From: Gloeobacterales cyanobacterium ES-bin-141
GTDB lineage: Bacteria > Cyanobacteriota > Cyanobacteriia > Gloeobacterales > Gloeobacteraceae
Assembly (NCBI GenBank): GCA_014380935.1
Contig: JACMIX010000273.1
Location: 1 to 40,149 of the forward strand
Direction of reading: 5' to 3'
Length of the DNA stretch: 40,149 nucleotides
The position numbers and the translations under genes were made by a program. Positions 37,900-40,149 of this stretch are shown piece after piece. Within the stretch, counting starts at the first letter, position 1. Every line of letters starts with the position of its first letter. The notes beneath the pieces are model-generated. The model was not told the origin of the DNA. It did no database searches and was given only the letters and a program-made list of their open reading frames with translations.

Positions 37900-39480
37900 T
37901 TGGGGATCTCAGAACCTGACCCTGAAGACGCTGTGGGTTTGAAGCTTGTGAATGTATCTGTACTGATAATGCTGGTGTGTTTTGTGGGTCTGTGGGTCGG
38001 TGGACCTGCCTGGAGTGCCGCCATCGAACCTGTGATGCTTGGTGGCGAGCCGGTTATTCGGGTGACGGCAACGGACGAACTTGATGCGAGCGAGCGGGCC
38101 GTCCTGATTAAGCGCCGCCTTGAAGCAGTCCTGGCAGAAGATCAAATTCCGAGGGTCACCGTTCAGCAAGTCAATGGCCGTCCTCAGCTCCAGGTAGAAG
38201 ACAAAGATCTGTTGACGGTTACCACCTCGGATGTGCTGGCCAATGTCACGACCCCCGAGGCCCTGGCCGAGATCTGGTCCGGCCTCCTCGAGGAGGCTCT
38301 ACAACGCGCCTACTTTGAGCGTAGCGGTCCGGGGCGCCTTGTCGCCGTTTTGAGCGGTATAGGTCTGACGGTGGCTGCCTGGCTACTGAACACGGGCCTG
38401 GTCTGGATACGCAAGAACTGGCTACCAGTTGCTCCTCCACAGCCCAGACCAATCAGCCGTGCCACGACCCGGGCTGTGCTGACAGAGGCTTTACGCCTGA
38501 GCATCTGGCCTTTGCATCTGACTATCTGGGTTGGCTGGTTTTATCTGGAGAGTGGTCTTTTTGCCCCCACCCGCCCGTTGCAGGAGGGTCTTGTGGCAGT
38601 CCTGACCGGACCGCTGCTGAGTATCTCGCTTGCCGTCCTGGCGGGTATTCTGGTAATCCGGCTCAGTTATCTGCTGATTGACAGTCTTTTTGAAGCCATT
38701 CGCGATGGGCAGTTTCTCGCCCGGGACCACTCAGTCCGGCTCGACCTCCGTGCCAACACCTTCAACGGGGTATTCAAGGGGACGCTCACGGTTATCGTGA
38801 TCATCGCACTGCTGGTCTTTATCCTGGGTCGGTCGGGTCTCGATATCAGCCCCCTCCTCGCCGGAGCCGGGATTGTCGGTCTGGCTGTAACCCTGGGTGC
38901 CCAGAGCCTGATTAAGGACATTATCAATGGCTTTTTTATCTTGTTCGAAGATCAGTACGGTATTGGCGATGTCATTGTTATCAACAGCAACGCCAATCTA
39001 GGTGGGCTCGTCGAAGACCTCAACTTGCGGGTGACCCGCCTGCGCAATCTTGAAGGGCGATTGATCACAGTCCCCAATAGCGAAATCAAGATTGTTGACA
39101 ACCTTTCAAGTCGCTGGTCACGGGTAGACCTCAAGATCCAGGTCGAATACACGGCGGATGTGGACCGGGTGATGGCCGTGATGGTAGAGGAAGCCCGCGC
39201 CCTACGCGCCGAGCCGGGATGGGACGAAAAGATGATCGAAGAGCCCGAGATGCTCGGAGTGGACGCTTTCACCGATGCCGGGATCACCTTGCGTATGCTG
39301 CTCAAGACGGCCCCTTTGCAGCAATGGGAGGTGGATCGGGCTTTCCGACGCCGGTTAAAGCTCGCTTTTGACCGGGAAGGAATCCGCTTCGCGGTGACAC
39401 AGCGTTTCATTTGGGTCGACAAACCCTCTGAACCCTCCCAGGAATTGGCACAATTGCTAGCGGGGCGCTACGGCAAGTAG
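37900..39480 (+). CDS. MscS family mechanosensitive ion channel (copy 2, extended N-terminus)
   Basis: Same core as copy 1 (SPLLAGAGIVGLAVTLGAQSLIKDIINGFFILFEDQYGIGD) plus an N-terminal signal-like segment and periplasmic region; exact start uncertain. Confidence 0.92.
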   Translation: MGISEPDPEDAVGLKLVNVSVLIMLVCFVGLWVGGPAWSAAIEPVMLGGEPVIRVTATDELDASERAVLIKRRLEAVLAEDQIPRVTVQQVNGRPQLQVEDKDLLTVTTSDVLANVTTPEALAEIWSGLLEEALQRAYFERSGPGRLVAVLSGIGLTVAAWLLNTGLVWIRKNWLPVAPPQPRPISRATTRAVLTEALRLSIWPLHLTIWVGWFYLESGLFAPTRPLQEGLVAVLTGPLLSISLAVLAGILVIRLSYLLIDSLFEAIRDGQFLARDHSVRLDLRANTFNGVFKGTLTVIVIIALLVFILGRSGLDISPLLAGAGIVGLAVTLGAQSLIKDIINGFFILFEDQYGIGDVIVINSNANLGGLVEDLNLRVTRLRNLEGRLITVPNSEIKIVDNLSSRWSRVDLKIQVEYTADVDRVMAVMVEEARALRAEPGWDEKMIEEPEMLGVDAFTDAGITLRMLLKTAPLQQWEVDRAFRRRLKLAFDREGIRFAVTQRFIWVDKPSEPSQELAQLLAGRYGK

Positions 39481-39510
39481 GCAGCCAGGCATCGCGCGCG
39501 GATACACACG

Positions 39511-39711
39511 CTATTCCTCCTGGCGATATTCGCTTGTAAGCATCCCAGCAAAGCCCCAGTTCTCAGGCTCGATCTCATCGATGATGATGTGTATGTGTTT
39601 TGGCTGCTTACCAAGGACTCTGACCAGTGTCTGAGTTATCTCCTCGACGATTTGCTGCTTCTGAGCGCTGGTCACGCCGTCTTTTGTAATCCGGACATTG
39701 ACGTACGGCAT
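39511..39711 (-). CDS. 4-oxalocrotonate tautomerase family protein
   Basis: MPYVNVRITKDGVTSAQKQQIVEEITQTLVRVLGKQPKHIHIIIDEIEPENWGFAG; catalytic Pro after Met. Confidence 0.92.
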   Translation of the reverse strand: MPYVNVRITKDGVTSAQKQQIVEEITQTLVRVLGKQPKHIHIIIDEIEPENWGFAGMLTSEYRQEE

Positions 39712-39755
39712 GCATGCCTCCTGGCGAAGTCACCATCACCAATCTAAGTAGCCGA

Positions 39756-39859
39756 GTGTGAAAAACACAACTTCACACAAAGAGGTTGGCCTCCCGCACG
39801 CGTCTATAAGGGCACGCAGCAGCGTGCCCTTCCCCATGTGTGAAAAACGCTTCACAAAA
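39756..39859. repeat. array of three inverted repeats upstream of lipA
   Basis: GTGTGAA..TTCACAC (about 39756-39778), AAGGGCACGC-AGCA-GCGTGCCCTT (39808-39831), TGTGAA..TTCACA (about 39839-39856). Confidence 0.6.
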
Positions 39860-40000
39860 GCAGGATCTTACGATTAATTAGCTCCGCCTACTTAGTGGGT
39901 CCAGGAAAGCACGTCCCCGGAGGTTTGAGACTGGGGTTGCATTCACACCAGGCGCAGGTTTGCAGGAGCGGCTATCCTAATCACGAAGTTAAGCCATGTC

Positions 40001-40149
40001 ATGACGAACCACCGCAAGACGACTCAGACTGCTGCCCGCCTGCCGGAGTGGGTACGCCGTTCAATCGGTACTGCTTCCCAGGTCTCGACGGTCGAAAAAA
40101 TTATCAAGCAGCGCGGCATCCACACGATCTGCGAAGAAGGCCGTTGCCC
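40001..40149 (+). CDS. lipA: lipoyl synthase (5' part, runs off the window)
   Basis: [50 protein letters not shown], the LipA N-terminus with its CEEGRCPN motif. Confidence 0.92.
   Translation, partial: MTNHRKTTQTAARLPEWVRRSIGTASQVSTVEKIIKQRGIHTICEEGRC

Noticed and set aside
37218-38024. 268-aa antisense ORF over the MscS copy 1 end, and the similar 38952..39422
   Set aside because: Ser/Arg-rich shadow ORFs of recognised MscS genes. Their mutual similarity only reflects the duplication.
39756-39859. CRP/SyCRP1 sites upstream of lipA
   Set aside because: Half-sites match TGTGA/TCACA but spacer lengths are wrong for the N6 consensus.

Overview
The window reads as chromosomal DNA from an oxygenic cyanobacterium. 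Support comes from NdhO, a CpcS-type phycobilin lyase, aerobic cyclase AcsF, a plant-type [2Fe-2S] ferredoxin, RibBA, a three-S1-domain Rps1, PspA/Vipp1 and a VTE6-like kinase. The moderate GC and gene set would suit an early-branching (Gloeobacterales-like) lineage, but that placement is inference and was not tested. The content is mostly housekeeping: carA, acsF, ispG, frr, rpsR/rpmG, rps1, rplB/rpsS, prs, a partial lipA and three tRNAs. I see no phage, transposase, CRISPR array or obvious defence island. Items worth a second look: a STAND-type ATPase with a C-terminal HTH; a beta-propeller/tandem CsgG-like fusion; a CHAD-CYTH protein in reversed domain order; an isolated rplB-rpsS pair; a ferredoxin gene divergent from ispG; a tandem MscS duplication with divergent N-termini; a decayed Ig-like domain fragment and DnaA-box-like motifs in the 18.8-19.4 kb intergenic region; a three-hairpin array upstream of lipA; and two short ORFs below the ORF-track cutoff. 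I found no clear evidence of a wholly new multi-gene system.
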